A DNA stretch of 64,000 bases. It comes from Coptis chinensis (Eukaryota > Streptophyta > Magnoliopsida > Ranunculales > Ranunculaceae). Positions 24,182 through 37,105 of this stretch are shown here, in pieces. Positions within the stretch are counted from its first letter, which is position 1, and each line of letters begins with the position of its first letter. Made by a program: the position numbers and the translations under genes. Below the pieces are notes generated by a model. The model was not told the origin of the DNA. It ran no database searches and saw only the letters and a program-made list of their open reading frames with translations. The stretch covers positions 21,768,501 through 21,832,500 of the forward strand of contig CM027385.1 of assembly GCA_015680905.1 (NCBI GenBank). The letters run 5' to 3'.

Positions 24182-24770
24182 TTAAATTAACGAGAAATCG
24201 GAAACTAGATGCAAATTTATTGAACTAACCTCAAACAAAAATTAACGGGAACTCAGAAACTAAATGCAAATGCAACTTTATCAAATAATAAATGAGAAAT
24301 CAAAAACTGGATGCAAATACATTAAACTAATCTCACATAATAATTAACGGGAAATTAGAAACTGGATGCAAATGCATTAAACTAATCTCACAAAATAATG
24401 AACAGGAAATCAGAAACTGGATCCAAATGCAATGAACTAATCTCAAACACTAATTAACGAAACATTGAAAAATGGATGAAACTACACTGAAATAACATAA
24501 ATAAATAATTAACGGGAAATTATAAATTTGATGTAACTATATTGAACTAACCTCAATAAATGATTAACAGGAAATTATAAATTTGATGTAACTGTATTGA
24601 ACTAACCTCAAAAAATGATTAACGAGAAATCGGAAACTTGATGCAAATGCATTGAACTAACCTCAAAGAACAATTAACATAAAATCAGAAATTGGATGCA
24701 ACTGCAATGAACTAACCTCAAAGAATAATTAATGGAAAATCAGAAAGTTGATGCAAATGAAGAGGAGGCT
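24182..24770. repeat. 55-bp tandem array, about 11 units
   Basis: Units begin with ATTAACGGGAAATCAGAAAC followed by TGGATGCAAATGCATTGAAC and TAACCTCAAA. They start near 24185, 24241, 24290, 24343, 24399, 24452, 24508, 24563, 24618, 24673 and 24728, a period of 55-56 bp. Units differ from each other at several positions, so the array is not very young. No open frame runs through it. Confidence 0.9.
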
Positions 24771-24929
24771 ATCTCAATTTGATCCATTAGGTTCCAAGTA
24801 CTTATGCACCATAATCGCTGCTAATTAAAGTATTTCAGCTTATTTTCAATAAAAAAAAAATTATGATAACAAAATTTGTGTGAGACATTTTGTAAAGCCG
24901 CACACAAAATATTTAATATATCCAGGGAG

Positions 24930-26230
24930 TATGCCCAGGTCCAAAATCTAGTTAAACCCTATAATTAAACCGCAAGCGCACACCTATCATTTAAAATTGT
25001 TACGGCGAACAGGTCGATCCCACAGATAATGCAATTGGGGACAAAATTTATAAAAACTGTATTTACCTTAGATACTTTATGTTAAATTGTTAAGAAAATG
25101 AAATATTACCTAAAATATTCATAAAATCAATCAATCTGCACAGTTTATGTGAATTACGGACAAGATATATGAGTAAGGACTCATTATGTGAAACCTTAAA
25201 TTATCTATTGAACACGGATATTATTTCCATAATAGTTGCAACTTCCTAAGCACAATCGTATGGCCGTTATTAAATATGAGTTTGTATCCTTTATAAACTC
25301 TGATTGCTTGATCCCATTTTGAATCCCCAGATTTTAGAGTCCTAAATTTTTTATATACATATCTCCAGACATTAAATTAGATCTAATTAAGCCACAAGTT
25401 AAGTTTGGAAGTTTCATTGGAGGACCACTACTTATCAATCGATATTACTGGATCGGTGTTCTCTATTATGTTAGATTGATGTTCTAGATGAACTATTTGA
25501 TGAATCTATCGAGAATACATTTTAGGTATTTTAATTAGCGCCTATGCTTAAGAATACACTCATACGACAATTCTAATTGTTTTGCACAGGTTATTTCCCT
25601 TTTAGAAAATGATATCGGTTTCATGAGACAAATAAATTGTGCTTGCCTTAGAGAATATCTAAGCCCTCGACTCCCGCCCCAGGCCCACCTCCGATATCAA
25701 CTTACTTATGGATAGCATAAAGTCCCGAAAAATAGAGACAAATAGATTTGGCGAAGGAGATGACACGGATGTACAATCTGAGTCAACCTGTTAGTTAGAA
25801 CGTAATCTTCTGGCGAGGCATCACAAAACAAGTATACGACAATCTATAGCAGAGTGAATATCCCTTTAAGACATGATAACAGTAAATAGGACTATTATAA
25901 CCTAGTCCGGATTCGGTAAATATTTGCTCCCATATTTGCTAAGTTTACATGTGAAATCACCAAACTATCCTCAAGTTTAATCCATGCAATTAATGGAAAA
26001 GTTTGCCAACTCTCATGTACGGAGCTGATAAGAATGGGAATCTTTGCCCAACATCAATTTCGAAGCAATTTTGATCTCTTCCCAATAAAACACTGTGTGA
26101 AATTTCCTAGATATTTTTATTTTTTACCCTTTTTTCTTCTTCAGCTTCATGCATGAAACAAATTTCCACACCAAATTTTGAAGTTATGCGTCATTTGCCC
26201 AATTACAGAAAAAAGGTATGTAAACCTTGT
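24930..26230. other. Possible decayed dispersed retroelement sequence
   Basis: No coding region. Phrases such as AAACCGCAAGCGCACACC and GGTCGATCCCACAG near 24970-25025 resemble non-coding ends of plant retroelements as I remember them. No terminal repeats, target duplication or priming site could be placed, so the assignment is weak. Confidence 0.2.
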
Positions 26231-26820
26231 AAACATTACCCTAATTATTATACTCTTTTCAACTAAATATGGGCTAATGTTTGTGTTGGTGTCTGTGTAG
26301 AAGTTAATGCTACCACCCTCCGTTTGTGTTCAAAACTGCATCTTTAATTTGATGTAAAAGCTCTGCACTTTAAACATGGAACATCAAATAAGGAAACAAG
26401 GACAATAAATAGGGGTTGTACAATAATTGTTAAATGTTGAATCATCATACAACCCAAGCGGGGACATTAAATCTGCATTATAGTGGTTGTTGATACAATA
26501 AAGCTAGATTCTTGATACCGTGGAATGAAAGAAACCCATGACCAAACCTAATGTTTTTAGTGTATATATTTGGACTCATTGACACTGAAATTAGAAAAAA
26601 TAAGTTGATATTATATCGAACCCATATTATATTGTTTGAGAAGAGTATAAAAAAATGAAAAAGCGACATTTATAATGTCTTGTACAAGATATATAATGTC
26701 TTACTATGACAAGCAGAATTATGTTGAAGCTGAACCCGAAGAGTTCAATATCGAGTGAATACCACTTTAGTACCGGCCAATTAATCCTGAGTTACATGAA
26801 GGTACAGTTATTGTAAGGGG

Positions 26821-29800
26821 TTGGGAACCCAACATATTCCTCTCGAACTTAATGATCCATCTGATGGGGAAGACAGTGTATATATACCAGAGCTACCTTT
26901 AGCAGAAGTTAGTAACCAATCCGTAAGTCTTCCTAAAGTCATTAGGATTGCCAAAGAACAACTTCCAAACTCACATAACTGGAGGGAAGCTGATTGGGAT
27001 GATTACATGTTGAACTCCATTACAAATGACCTAGGAGATGGTGAGGCTGGTCATGAAATAGTGTTGGACGATTCCGATGATGATGCAAGTGATGGACATG
27101 TTGCCTTAACCAATGATTTAGATGGTGGTGGAACCCCATGAGGAAGAGCCTGAAGTTGATTAGCAAAGTGGGGGAAGCGACGACCAAGGGTATGAAGTTG
27201 AACAGCAAGGTGGTGGATGGGGATCGGTTACTAATCTTGCAGGACTTGGGGGGAGAGGTGAAAGTGTTGATGGGTTAAGAGGAAGTGATGTACGGACACC
27301 AATGCTTTGCAATCAGGGGACATGTGCCACATTTAGCGGTGGTGTGTCATACAGACACATGGTCGGAACACTCCACATTGGCTGAGGAATTTGTCCATTT
27401 GGTCCATATGTCAGGAATGTAGCACCGAACAGGGAACAATTTGGTGTGGGCACCCGACACGGTGGGCAATTTGTTGGAAGAACAACACCGGTATGTGAAC
27501 AGGGTTTGAGAACATACCCACTCCATGGAGGAATGCAGGGATACGGTGGTAAAATAGGGAACATGGCAGCCAAGCCAAGGTACTACAAACCAAGCGGGTA
27601 ATGATGTAAGAAAGATAAATGCGAGCAGAGATCAATTTGTTGGCAGAGAAGGTTGTGGTGTCAATGTTATCGGAACAACAGAAATGGCTGCTCATAGTGA
27701 GGGCATTCCGATTCCCATGAATGTCGGAAGAAAGCATGGTCGCAATAGCGAAATCTTGGTGTCAAATGTGGTCCCACCGATGGTGCGGGAGAAGGGATAC
27801 CGATAATGGGCAAGAGGCAAAAGCGGGGCCAAGGTATAAAAAATGTAGTTGAGGAAGGTGGAGTGTGGATGCGGCTAGGTCAAACATAATTGGAAGGGAA
27901 CATTTAAACTTTCCGTGGACATGACATTCCCCAAAGCGAGATTTTTTCATGCTCCACATGAAGAACTATGCGATTCAAAATAACTTTGAATTGTCAAGTG
28001 TGAAAAAGGATTGGGAGAGGATCCAATATGGATGCAAAGGTTGGGATTTGAGTAGCCTTGGGTCGGGGTTGTCCATTTCATATATACTTTTGCATCCGCG
28101 ACTAAAGGATCTTATGATTGGACTATTAAGACACTAATTGACGGTCACAAATCACGGTCGCCATAGGACGGATTTGTATAATCGCTGGTAGGCGAATAGT
28201 GACTATGTCGCCATGATTTGTAGAGGGATGTTGCAAGACGACAAAACTATAAATGCAAGTAAGGTGAAGGCCATTGTTAAACACTAGAAACACGTTAAAG
28301 TATCGTACAAAGTTGCGTGGAGGGGAAGGGAAAAGGCACTGGCATAGGTGAACGGAATAACCCAATAACCCATAACATGTAGCTCTACCACAACAATTTA
28401 ATTGTGCTAGCCATTATAATGATTACAAGTACGTGCATATACTATGTCTTTGTATCCTAAATAAATAGTACTGTATAAGACAAGGTGATATATGTGACTT
28501 ACAGTACATATATAGGTAATACCCATACATGCATATACTCTACTGGGGCATCCTAAATGCCTTATGCGAGATAAGACAAGGTGATATATGTATACGACAT
28601 TATAACAAGTACCCACATATATGTGTAGATCCATGGGAGTTATGGGCGATCATACCAAACTACTATCAAGTTATTCTAGCGAAATGAAGAAAGTTGATCC
28701 AGGTTCTTACACTGAGATAAAAAGAGAAAGACGTACTGATATGTTCAAGTCCTACTTTTGGGCCTATGGGATTACAATTAGGAGCTTCTGTAACACATGC
28801 AGACCTCTGATAGAGCTTGACGACATATAAGCGGAAGGGTAGATCAAGAGGTTGCCTTCTATCTGCCATTGCATTAGATGCAAAGGTCATGTATTTCCCA
28901 TTGCCTTCGGTGTTGTAAGTGTAGAGGATAATGAAAATTGGGAGTGGTTTCTCCATTGTGTCTTGGGGACCACATCGTCGGTTATGACCGGCCGCTTATC
29001 CTCATGACTGATAGGCACTAGAGTCTGATCTCTAAGGTCCCCGTGGTGTTTCGAGAGCAAGACGTGTTCTGCATGAACCATGTGTGCAAGAACTTGAAAA
29101 GAGTACCACAACATGTGTTCGAGAAGGTGAAAATGGCATCTTCTTTCCTTCAGCGATGGCATTTCAAAGGCGGTGATGAGAGATATCCTAAAAATTAGTT
29201 CCACAGTGGACACTTTGTTGTCGGATATTTCGGTAGAGAAGTGGGCTTGTTCAGCCTCAGATGTGAAAAGGTACGGTATCATTTACACCAACCATGTCGA
29301 GAGTTGGAACAAAATGATTAAGGAAGCGCGTTCACGTGGCCCGTACAAGCTATGGTGGAGGAAATCAGGTGAAATTTGACTATACATTTCTGCAAGTACA
29401 AAGATATTGTGAGTGAATGGGCTTTGAGGGGTCAGCTGCTAGTACCTTATGCAACTAAGACGTTGGCGTATAACATGAAGAAGTTGAGGGAAATGTACGA
29501 GTTGCGGTCTTCAATGACATGTTTTATGATTATGACCAAGCAGGGGGGCAGCCACTCTGTGAATCTGGAGAGCGGGGATTGTACATGTATGTGGTTCCAA
29601 CACTTGGGTATACCGTGTCCCCACGCATGCTTGGCCATTAACGTTGCTGGCCTGCGCCACATTTCATATGTTGATGAGTACTACACAATAAAGAACTGGT
29701 TACGTACATATCAGGAGGTTTGGATTGGTATTCCCAGTAAGGAACGATGGGGAAATAAATGAAGAGGATGATCGCATTCTTCCTCCTCGAATCGAACCGA

Positions 29801-29990
29801 AGACCGTGTCGTCCCCCATGGAGAGAATCGGGATCCCACCACCGTGAAAGGGTCCAAAATAGAGGAGGTGTTGCACACTATGCAACCAACATGGCCACAA
29901 TAGAAGCACTTGCAAGTACTTCAATGATGACAAGGGGGCTAGTAAACGTTCTATGAACCAGGAGACTGTCGACAAATGGTTCAATATCTG
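26821..29990 (+). pseudogene. MULE (MuDR-type) transposase, decayed
   Basis: MULE transposases cut and move Mutator-like DNA transposons. Parts are in family order but in different frames. The acidic N-terminal region starts at 26821 (MGTQHIPLELNDPSDGEDSV; NWREADWDDYM). The MuDR DNA-binding region is at about 27950-28350 (HMKNYAIQNNFELSSVKKDW; DYVAMICRGMLQDDKTINAS; KVSYKVAWRGREKAL). The catalytic region is at 28660-29150, with CRPLIELD (first Asp), FPIAFGVVSVEDNENWEWFL, TDRH (second Asp) and EQDVFCMNHVCKNLKR. A SWIM zinc finger lies near 29580 (CTCMWFQHLGIPCPHACLAI) and a CCHC knuckle near 29865 (CTLCNQHGHNRSTC). Several frame changes and stops make it non-functional, for example around 28830, 29379 and 29759. 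Terminal inverted repeats were not located. It lies between two groups of Ulp1-like genes. Confidence 0.9.
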
Positions 29991-31027
29991 AGTTTCGAGT
30001 AGCACAGACTATATTTTGGGTTTCACTATTTTTGTTGTCACGCAAAAAATCAAATGAAATTGAAACTGCAACATTGTATTTGTTTTGACTATGGCTATAG
30101 GATGATCTAGAAACTTATTTTGAAGGCATTATCACATAGCGAAAAATGATATCCAGACAGCAGCGTTATGTTGTCTTACACTTAAGTGTTGGTGTCACCT
30201 TATGCACACTTTTAATTACTGCGATTGTACATGTTTGCTAAAAGTTACAACCCAAGTTACAAGGGTGGAGTTACAAGTTGGGAAATTCAACGAGTTGACC
30301 ACCACCTCCTTCCTTATGTTACTTGCAAATGGCCCCACCTAATTTATTAAATTTTGAACAATTTTTTTCCCTAACCAAAATCCCCAAAGGATCCGAATCC
30401 CCAATTGGATACAATGCCGCATTCTTCCTCCTATTCCCGACAAATCCGAAACTAATCATGAATGAATTATGATAGAAGGTTTTTTGGTTGAGGAAGTTCG
30501 ACCCCAAACTGGAGCAAAGTGTGGTTGTTTTTGTGCTGGGTTTGTCCATCAAGAAGGGACTCTAACTCAAAGAATCGACTAACTGCAGTACGAGATAGAA
30601 ACGAAGTGCTATTCGGTTTAGGGAAGTGGAAGTGGTGAATAATTTCAAAGGACAACAAATGGACGAAGAGGAAACATTCATGGGTATTAATTGGTTCAGA
30701 CTAACTACAAATGTTTGGGTTTTCAGACAAAGTTGCAATCTTTAGTGTTGTTTGTCCTATGTGGTGTACCGGTTGTGCCTCTAATGCAAGTTAGCTACCT
30801 TATCCATATCTGTTTGACTATGTTATCTTGGGATGTGGGATTATAAAGTTAAATTGTGCTCCTAAAGATTCAGACCAGTCTTTCACAGTAAGTGTTGGTG
30901 GTGTCATTCAGAATCTTGCATGACACACCGTACAATTGCATGATATATACGACACTGTCTTTATCTACTCCAGTAGAAGTTTGTCTCATGGTTTGAACGG
31001 AAGCAGAAACTTAGGTTTGATAACATA
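29991..31027. other. No recognisable gene
   Basis: Downstream of the MULE transposase; only short unsupported open frames. The right end of the MULE may lie here but was not recognised. Confidence 0.4.
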
Positions 31028-31367
31028 ATGGAAATGTCAATTACTTCCGGGTCATCTCTTCCACCAAATCGGATGGTGCAAACCTTAGAAGAAATATTGT
31101 TGTCCATCACTAAGTTGAAGAAGGAAATGAGTCTGGAAGGCAGGATGGAGTTAGATATTCTCTATAGCAAGCTGGATATATTTGTCTATGAATACGATAT
31201 GTTCTTTGGAAAGAATAGAGGCGGGTGAGGTGGCACTTGCTTGCAACAAAATACCAAAGAATGAGGCGGGTGGTTTTTTGGCTCTAAATGGCAGCGCAAA
31301 ATTTAAACACCTAAAAAGATGTTATACTAGATTCATCGACGACACTTTCATCGATAGTTCATCTTGA
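31028..31367 (+). CDS. Unidentified short ORF pair
   Basis: A plus-strand frame 31028-31228 (MEMSITSGSSLPPNRMVQTL, 66 codons, leucine- and lysine-rich, helix-like) overlaps a second frame 31182-31367 (ends FIDDTFIDSSS). The composition is protein-like and the overlap could be a single frame change within one small gene. I recognise no family. It may be a chance ORF or a small gene carried by the MULE. Confidence 0.25.
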
Positions 31368-32689
31368 AAATGTGTAACATGGCATCCTATTCATTGCCAT
31401 TGGGAAGAAATGCATTCAATTTTTTTTCGGGGTTACATTTGCTTGTTTGTTTAATGTTGGGATATTTGTAGATGTGATGGTTTCTTTATGTCATTTTTTT
31501 ATCTTACTAGTTTATGCAAGTGCTAATGTTTTAGGTCCGTAATGTCTTCCCTAATATTTTCCATAACATACCCTTTCCATAATGTAAAGGGACCGTAATG
31601 TAAAGGGTTCGTAATGTAAATGAGTACTTCGGAATGTATGCATGTGTTTAGGGTTGAATGCTGTGGTATAATATTTAATTTCTCTGTAGGAGTTCATTTC
31701 ATTTGTCAACAAGCACTAGGTATTGAATGTTACTATTGTAGTTCAATGTAGTAAACAGGGAATCTCACCACTCCACAACATGCATTGCAGTCTAGTGACA
31801 CTTTATGACTACTTCCATATGATGTTGTAAGGAAAGTATCCATTACAAATAAGGGAAATAAGATACATACAATACAAAAATGAAATGAAAACCCACGTAG
31901 CAAGACCGAGACACATTATGAAAAGATTGACAAGTGATTCCCATTCTACCCAAGTTTTCCTCCAATCAAATAAGGGTTCCCTGTGGAGCAATTGGTAGCG
32001 GCATCTCCACATGGGACATAATTGTAAGAATATCTTGCGTGCCCTAGTGTTGGGATTTCTTTGTCCGATATTATCAACCCTAGTACCTAAATTGAATTGA
32101 ATGATGTTCCTATCACTATTAAAAATAGCAATGTCTCTAGGAAATTAAATGAACAAAGTTTGGAGAGGGTATAATAATGCATAAATGATGGCTGTGAAAG
32201 TTATGAGTATTTTCAAGCCCATTACTCGTTGTCAAGTAACCAAGATATGCTATTCAAAGGCGCACTTCGGCTAGAAACAAATGTTTATTGGGTTTGATGT
32301 TCATTCAACACTTGCCCATTGGCGGCATAGTTTTTGGACTTGTGATGAAAGGATAGTGGAGCAAGAGTAAGAATGTTTCTCACCATTAGTGTTGGAAGGT
32401 ACTTATTGTTCTTGTGCTCTCCTTCCTAAGTAGAGGCTTCCATTGTAGAGTTATTGGTTTAAGGATGTCGTGTCATAAGTTCCTAGTACATGTCTTTTGT
32501 TTATAATATGTATGATAGATCATGATATATGTAACTACTTCGAAATGCTGTTGATGTCTGAAAGGGATAATAAGTTGTCTTAAACAAGATAGTTATTAAA
32601 GTCTAGGCAAAGTAGAAGTAAATGATGACATCCAGTACAATGGAATTATTTTGTCCATCCCTGACAGTACACTAGATAATGGTGCTTGC
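31368..32689. other. No recognisable gene
   Basis: AT-rich spacer with no supportable feature. Confidence 0.4.
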
Positions 32690-34054
32690 TAAAATTCGCG
32701 CATGGTGAACACACATTCTACCAGTTTTTTCTCCACATTCTCAAATTTGGATTGGGGTCAACCCACATTCTATAAGGTCTTTGGCCATCCTATTTCTTAA
32801 CATGGCCCCAGACCGGCTGAATATTGGGGCATCACCTCGAGTAACTAATCTGCATAAGCCAGTATGAAAACCCAAGTGTCTTTAGGATCCTTCTGCTTCT
32901 TACAGTCTTGGTATTTGATAATCCATGGTCTCTGTAGCTGTGATTGAGGTACACAATCTTTGTTGTGCATTAAGAGTGCGTCCGGAAGTAGGGTACAAAT
33001 TTTTTCCAGCCGGGGTGTAGGGTCGGCAATAACATCCGCCCAATTGTAAATCGAGGCAAGTCAAGTCGCGGAAGCGAAGATGACCAGTATCCAAAGGTTC
33101 TTTGCTATATCGAAGGCCATCATCAACCCTTTGGACTTGGTGACGTATGGGATGCGTGTGTTTTCTTCGAGCAATTCTTTGAAGGTCAACCTTAGGGACC
33201 ATGACATGTTGGAAGCAAGTACATCAATCTTTTCTTCTGTAGTCAGGCTTTGATCAGTGAGAGTATCCCCAATGGTGGCATACAAAGACTCCATGTAGAC
33301 CTACATAGTTTTTGAAACTATAATTATTCGGAGCATTGTTGAAAAATCTCAGAATAAGTCGGAGAAAAGAAGTGGGTGTTGGGAGATATTACCAGCATCT
33401 GTGTATCTGAGATGATAGCGTAGTATTTCGACTGTTCACGTATTGTCACAAAATCGTCATACCGTGCAAGTCTGTTGTAGCGCTTGTCCAGAAGGGTCAT
33501 GTACACCGAAATAACCTTGACCAGGAAAAAAAGATAAAACCTTGTGATTCTACAAACCCACAGTTATAAACAAGACAAATTGACTATTTCTACGATACAG
33601 TAAGTGAAATATTGTGAGAAAGACCAAAATGTAGCATTCTACAAACCTCGTGATTTAGCCACTGGTACTGTCTAAGCAACTGGTAGGTGCTCAAGTTTAT
33701 GGACAACCCCCGACCATAAACCCTGACTGTTAGATCAGCAGCATGCCCAGTCTTGAGAGTTTGGTCATACAACCACCAATACACCTATGCAAGGACTTTT
33801 GACTCTATGCTTTGCGCGGGATTTATTGGCAAACTATGTCTAGCCAGAATGGTGGGATTCCGCTTTATTAATGGCAAACCCACCGACATAACTTCCAGAA
33901 GCTTATCAAGACACACTTCAGAGGCCCTCTCCTCCCTAGCACTTAATTGATTATAGTCCTTCAACTGCTCAACTTCTGGTTGACCGTCAAGCGTCTTTAT
34001 ATGCACATTGTCGGGCTCCACTTCCATGGTGTCTAGCTGCAAAACATCAGCCAC
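32690..34054 (-). pseudogene. Ulp1-like (C48) gene, copy C, catalytic residues replaced
   Basis: Shares exon structure with copies A and B but is more diverged and lacks DUF1985. Exon order on the minus strand: 34054-33650 (MADVLQLDTMEVEPDNVHIK to LSINLSTYQLLRQYQWLNHE, matching the WVNDVV exon of copy B); about 33505-33395 (VYMTLLDKRYNRLARYDDF); 33300 onward (MESLYATIGDTLTDQSLTTE to KSKGLMMAFDIAKNLWILVI). At the equivalent of VHWILIVV the His is replaced (NLWILVIF). The YDSLE position reads YNWAD, and the SCGAY position reads DTWVF, so the His-Asp-Cys set is lost. Stops occur between KVLA and VYWWLY, after FASAT and in the AYAD segment, but the C-terminal MAKDLIECG motif remains. Most likely a pseudogene; a once non-catalytic paralogue is possible. 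Confidence 0.75.
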
Positions 34055-35278
34055 AAAATTAAGGTCAATAGTGGGCTCAGTACTAACATTGCCATTGGTA
34101 ACCTACACAAAAGATCACAATTGTATTAGTTAGCAGGGTCCGTAGTAAGTAACTATGACGTCCCAGTAGGGGAACTTAATGCCCCCAGTCCAAATTCTCT
34201 ACAACATTCGCATCTGGGACATATTATTTAGAAGGGTCTGTTATTTTAATTTGTCCATATTTGGCCCTACGTTATATTTAAATATGATGTCTTTGAACAG
34301 TGACATAATGTCCCAGAGTTGTAACAGAGTTTTAGCCAGAGTCTGCAGGATCCACCTCCACAACACCAATTGGTGCACTTTGAACTTCAGCAACCGTTCA
34401 CCCACCACAAACTTCTTCTCCCGCATCAAAGTCCAAACGCCGGCCATCTTTCCTCTGACAATACTCTTCGTTAGATATGTCATACTCCAACAAGTCCTTT
34501 GCTATTCTTTGCCTTATATACATGCCTTTTCGCTGGGAAGACTGGTGACAGATTTCGCAGTAGGCTGTCGGCAAAGATAAGTGTAAATGCACCACAGCTG
34601 TTGGCATCGTCTTGTTTGCCGCAAACCGGAAACTCAACACTCTACTGACGACCCAATTTGGCAATGTTTATGCATTCTCCATCCTGGCTCAACAGTGCGT
34701 AAGGGAGCATTGTCAACAAATTTTTCACCAGTGGTGTTGGGTCAAGAGGCCAGGGGCGACCATCGTTCGGATTCTCCAACGAGTCGTAGATTTGAACACT
34801 CCACGTCACAAAATTGACAACGATGAGGATCCAATGCACTCCTTTAACATTGACCGTCATCATCAAACCACGGCAGTTACTCAAGTCTGGTCTCGAACTA
34901 TCATGCCGAACCAATTCTATGATTCGACGTTTTAACGACCCCGCAACTTGTTGTTTTGCTTGATGAAGTTTCTCTTCAACCATCATGTTATCCTCTTCTA
35001 ATATTGCTCCCAATATTCCGTATATATCATACAGGTAACGCTGTCACAAAAACTAAATCATAACAAACAAAGGAAGAATAAATAATCCTAAAAAATAATG
35101 AAAGGTAATATGTACGGATGCGTGACTTTACCGAGAAGCTTGATTCTTCAACTACAACATACATATCCTCCATTACGGCATCGACATGTCCTACGACAGT
35201 GTACCACCAACTGAGTAAGTACATGTACGAATCGAGTACCTTGGAATCCAAAAACATCAAACAATTAGATGCTAAATG

Positions 35279-35280
<2 letters not shown>

Positions 35281-35349
<69 letters not shown>
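35281..35349. repeat. (AT)n microsatellite
   Basis: About 69 bp of uninterrupted AT dinucleotides, located in the intron after the WVNDVV exon of copy B. Confidence 0.97.
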
Positions 35350-35350
<1 letters not shown>

Positions 35351-36769
35351 CGTATATATATTAGTGTCAAGAAAATGTATAATTGAAAGAGACAAACCAC
35401 ATCATTCACCCAGCCTCCCTTGTACAATCCATAGAAGCTGCTCATGTCAATATGAACACCATTTCCATAGTGCCGAAGAATGTCACAGCGACTGGATTCC
35501 TCAACATCATGCTTCTTCCAATAATACGAAACTTGGAAATTGGAGGTAGTCATCTTAGTTAGGTCAGTCCCAACCTTTTGGAAACTTACAATACCAGGCT
35601 CTCTTTCTAGCAATCCATTTTCTTTCTTGTTTAAAACAACAAGAATTAAGTCTTGGCAAACAGCAGCCAATTCATCCTCCAATTGATTGGATTTGACTAC
35701 TGAAATGAATGTTTTGGATCTTCTTGCCATATCTTCTTGCATAACAGATGCAGCAACCAAATTAGGCCCCTCTTCCGCATCGTCAATCACTACGTACAGT
35801 TCCCTATCAATATTCTGACCACTTTCGGTAACATCAATGCTTTCGGTAGGCTGATTCAAAAATCATGTTGTATGAGCAATTAAGAATGAATATGCAATAG
35901 AGGCAATTAATGTCTCAGTCCAATTACAGTATGAACATGGTGTGGGTGAGGGGAAGTGTACCTTATGGTAAGGTTGGACTTCCTCATCAGAAATTGATAA
36001 AGATTTAAAAGATTTAACAGTACCACTAGCAATCCCACAAGCATCCTGCGTACAAATTTAATAGAACTTCGAAACTAACTATAATGGCTCACAACCTTAA
36101 CATAATGTCTTCTGAAGATACTTTAGAAAAGGGTAGAAATAGGAATAAATTCCTCTTCATGTGGTTTTTACATGAATAGACTTATTGGACTTCCTCTTCA
36201 TGTAGTTCCCGGTCAGAAATAGGAAGAAATTCGACTGGACTACTTGTAATCCGACACACATACTGCATCAAAATTTATTATAGCTAAACACTTTTCTATT
36301 ATGTCTCAGAGTGTACACACAATGTCCCCTTCATATAAAAAAATGCATTAAGGGTAACTTTTAACCCATATTAAGACCATAACTAAGTGTTTGTCACGTA
36401 TTCGAATTTACCTCTTCCCCATCGATACTAGGTAACATTTTTTGCAAGCGATGATTCCTTGACAAAAACGTTTCTACCACTCCAACCCTCTGAGTCTTAT
36501 TATCAATTTTGGCTACCCTCGGCTTTTCTTTACTTTTGCCTACTTCACATGTAGAAACACGTAAGGTGTCGGACTTGGTGGTTTCTTTTGAAGTTGTCAA
36601 CTGCGGTGACCTCCTAATGGCAGCAGTAGCAGACACTCTCTCTAGTAGTGGGTCCTCAGTTCCACAATTCATTTGTGAAGGGGGAGATGGGGATGTTATG
36701 TTTTTAGAAGCTGCTGCTTTTATCGTCGAAGGTGGTTCTTTGTTCTTCAATGGTTATGGTTTGATCTTC

Positions 36770-37105
36770 GATGGTTGGGGTGGTTTGTTCTTCAACTGTG
36801 GGGCTGGTCTGTTCTTGGATAGTGGGGCTGCTTCGTTCTTCAATGGTGGTGGTTTGTTCTTTGACTGTGGGGCTGGTCTGTTCTTGGATAGTGGGGCTGC
36901 GCTTTCTTTTGACCGTGGGGGGCTTGTCTATTCTTGGATATTGGGGCTGCTTCATTCTTCAATGGTGGTGGTTTGTTCTTCGACTGTGGGGCTGGTTTGT
37001 TCTTGGATAGTGGGGCTGCTTCATTCTTCAATGGTGGTGGTTTGTTCTTCGACTGTGGGGCTGGTCTATTCTTGGATAGTGGGGATGCTTTGTTCTTCAA
37101 TGATG
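36770..37105. repeat. 69-bp coding minisatellite in the linker of copy B
   Basis: A 69-bp unit (23 codons) repeats about four to five times, with one shorter unit. On the minus strand it reads as Lys/Pro-rich SKNKPAPQSKNKPPPLKNEA in one frame and as Thr/Glu-rich IEEQTTPTI-type repeats in another. Boundaries of GGGGCTGCTTCATTCTTCAA recur near 36823, 36942 and 37010. It lies in the fast-evolving linker between DUF1985 and the peptidase. Confidence 0.85.

Noticed and set aside
24930-26230. Firm assignment to an LTR element
   Set aside because: No terminal repeats, priming site or duplication could be placed; kept only as a low-confidence note.
35118-35549. Open frame containing a long Ile-Tyr repeat
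   Set aside because: It is translation of the AT microsatellite in an intron of copy B.
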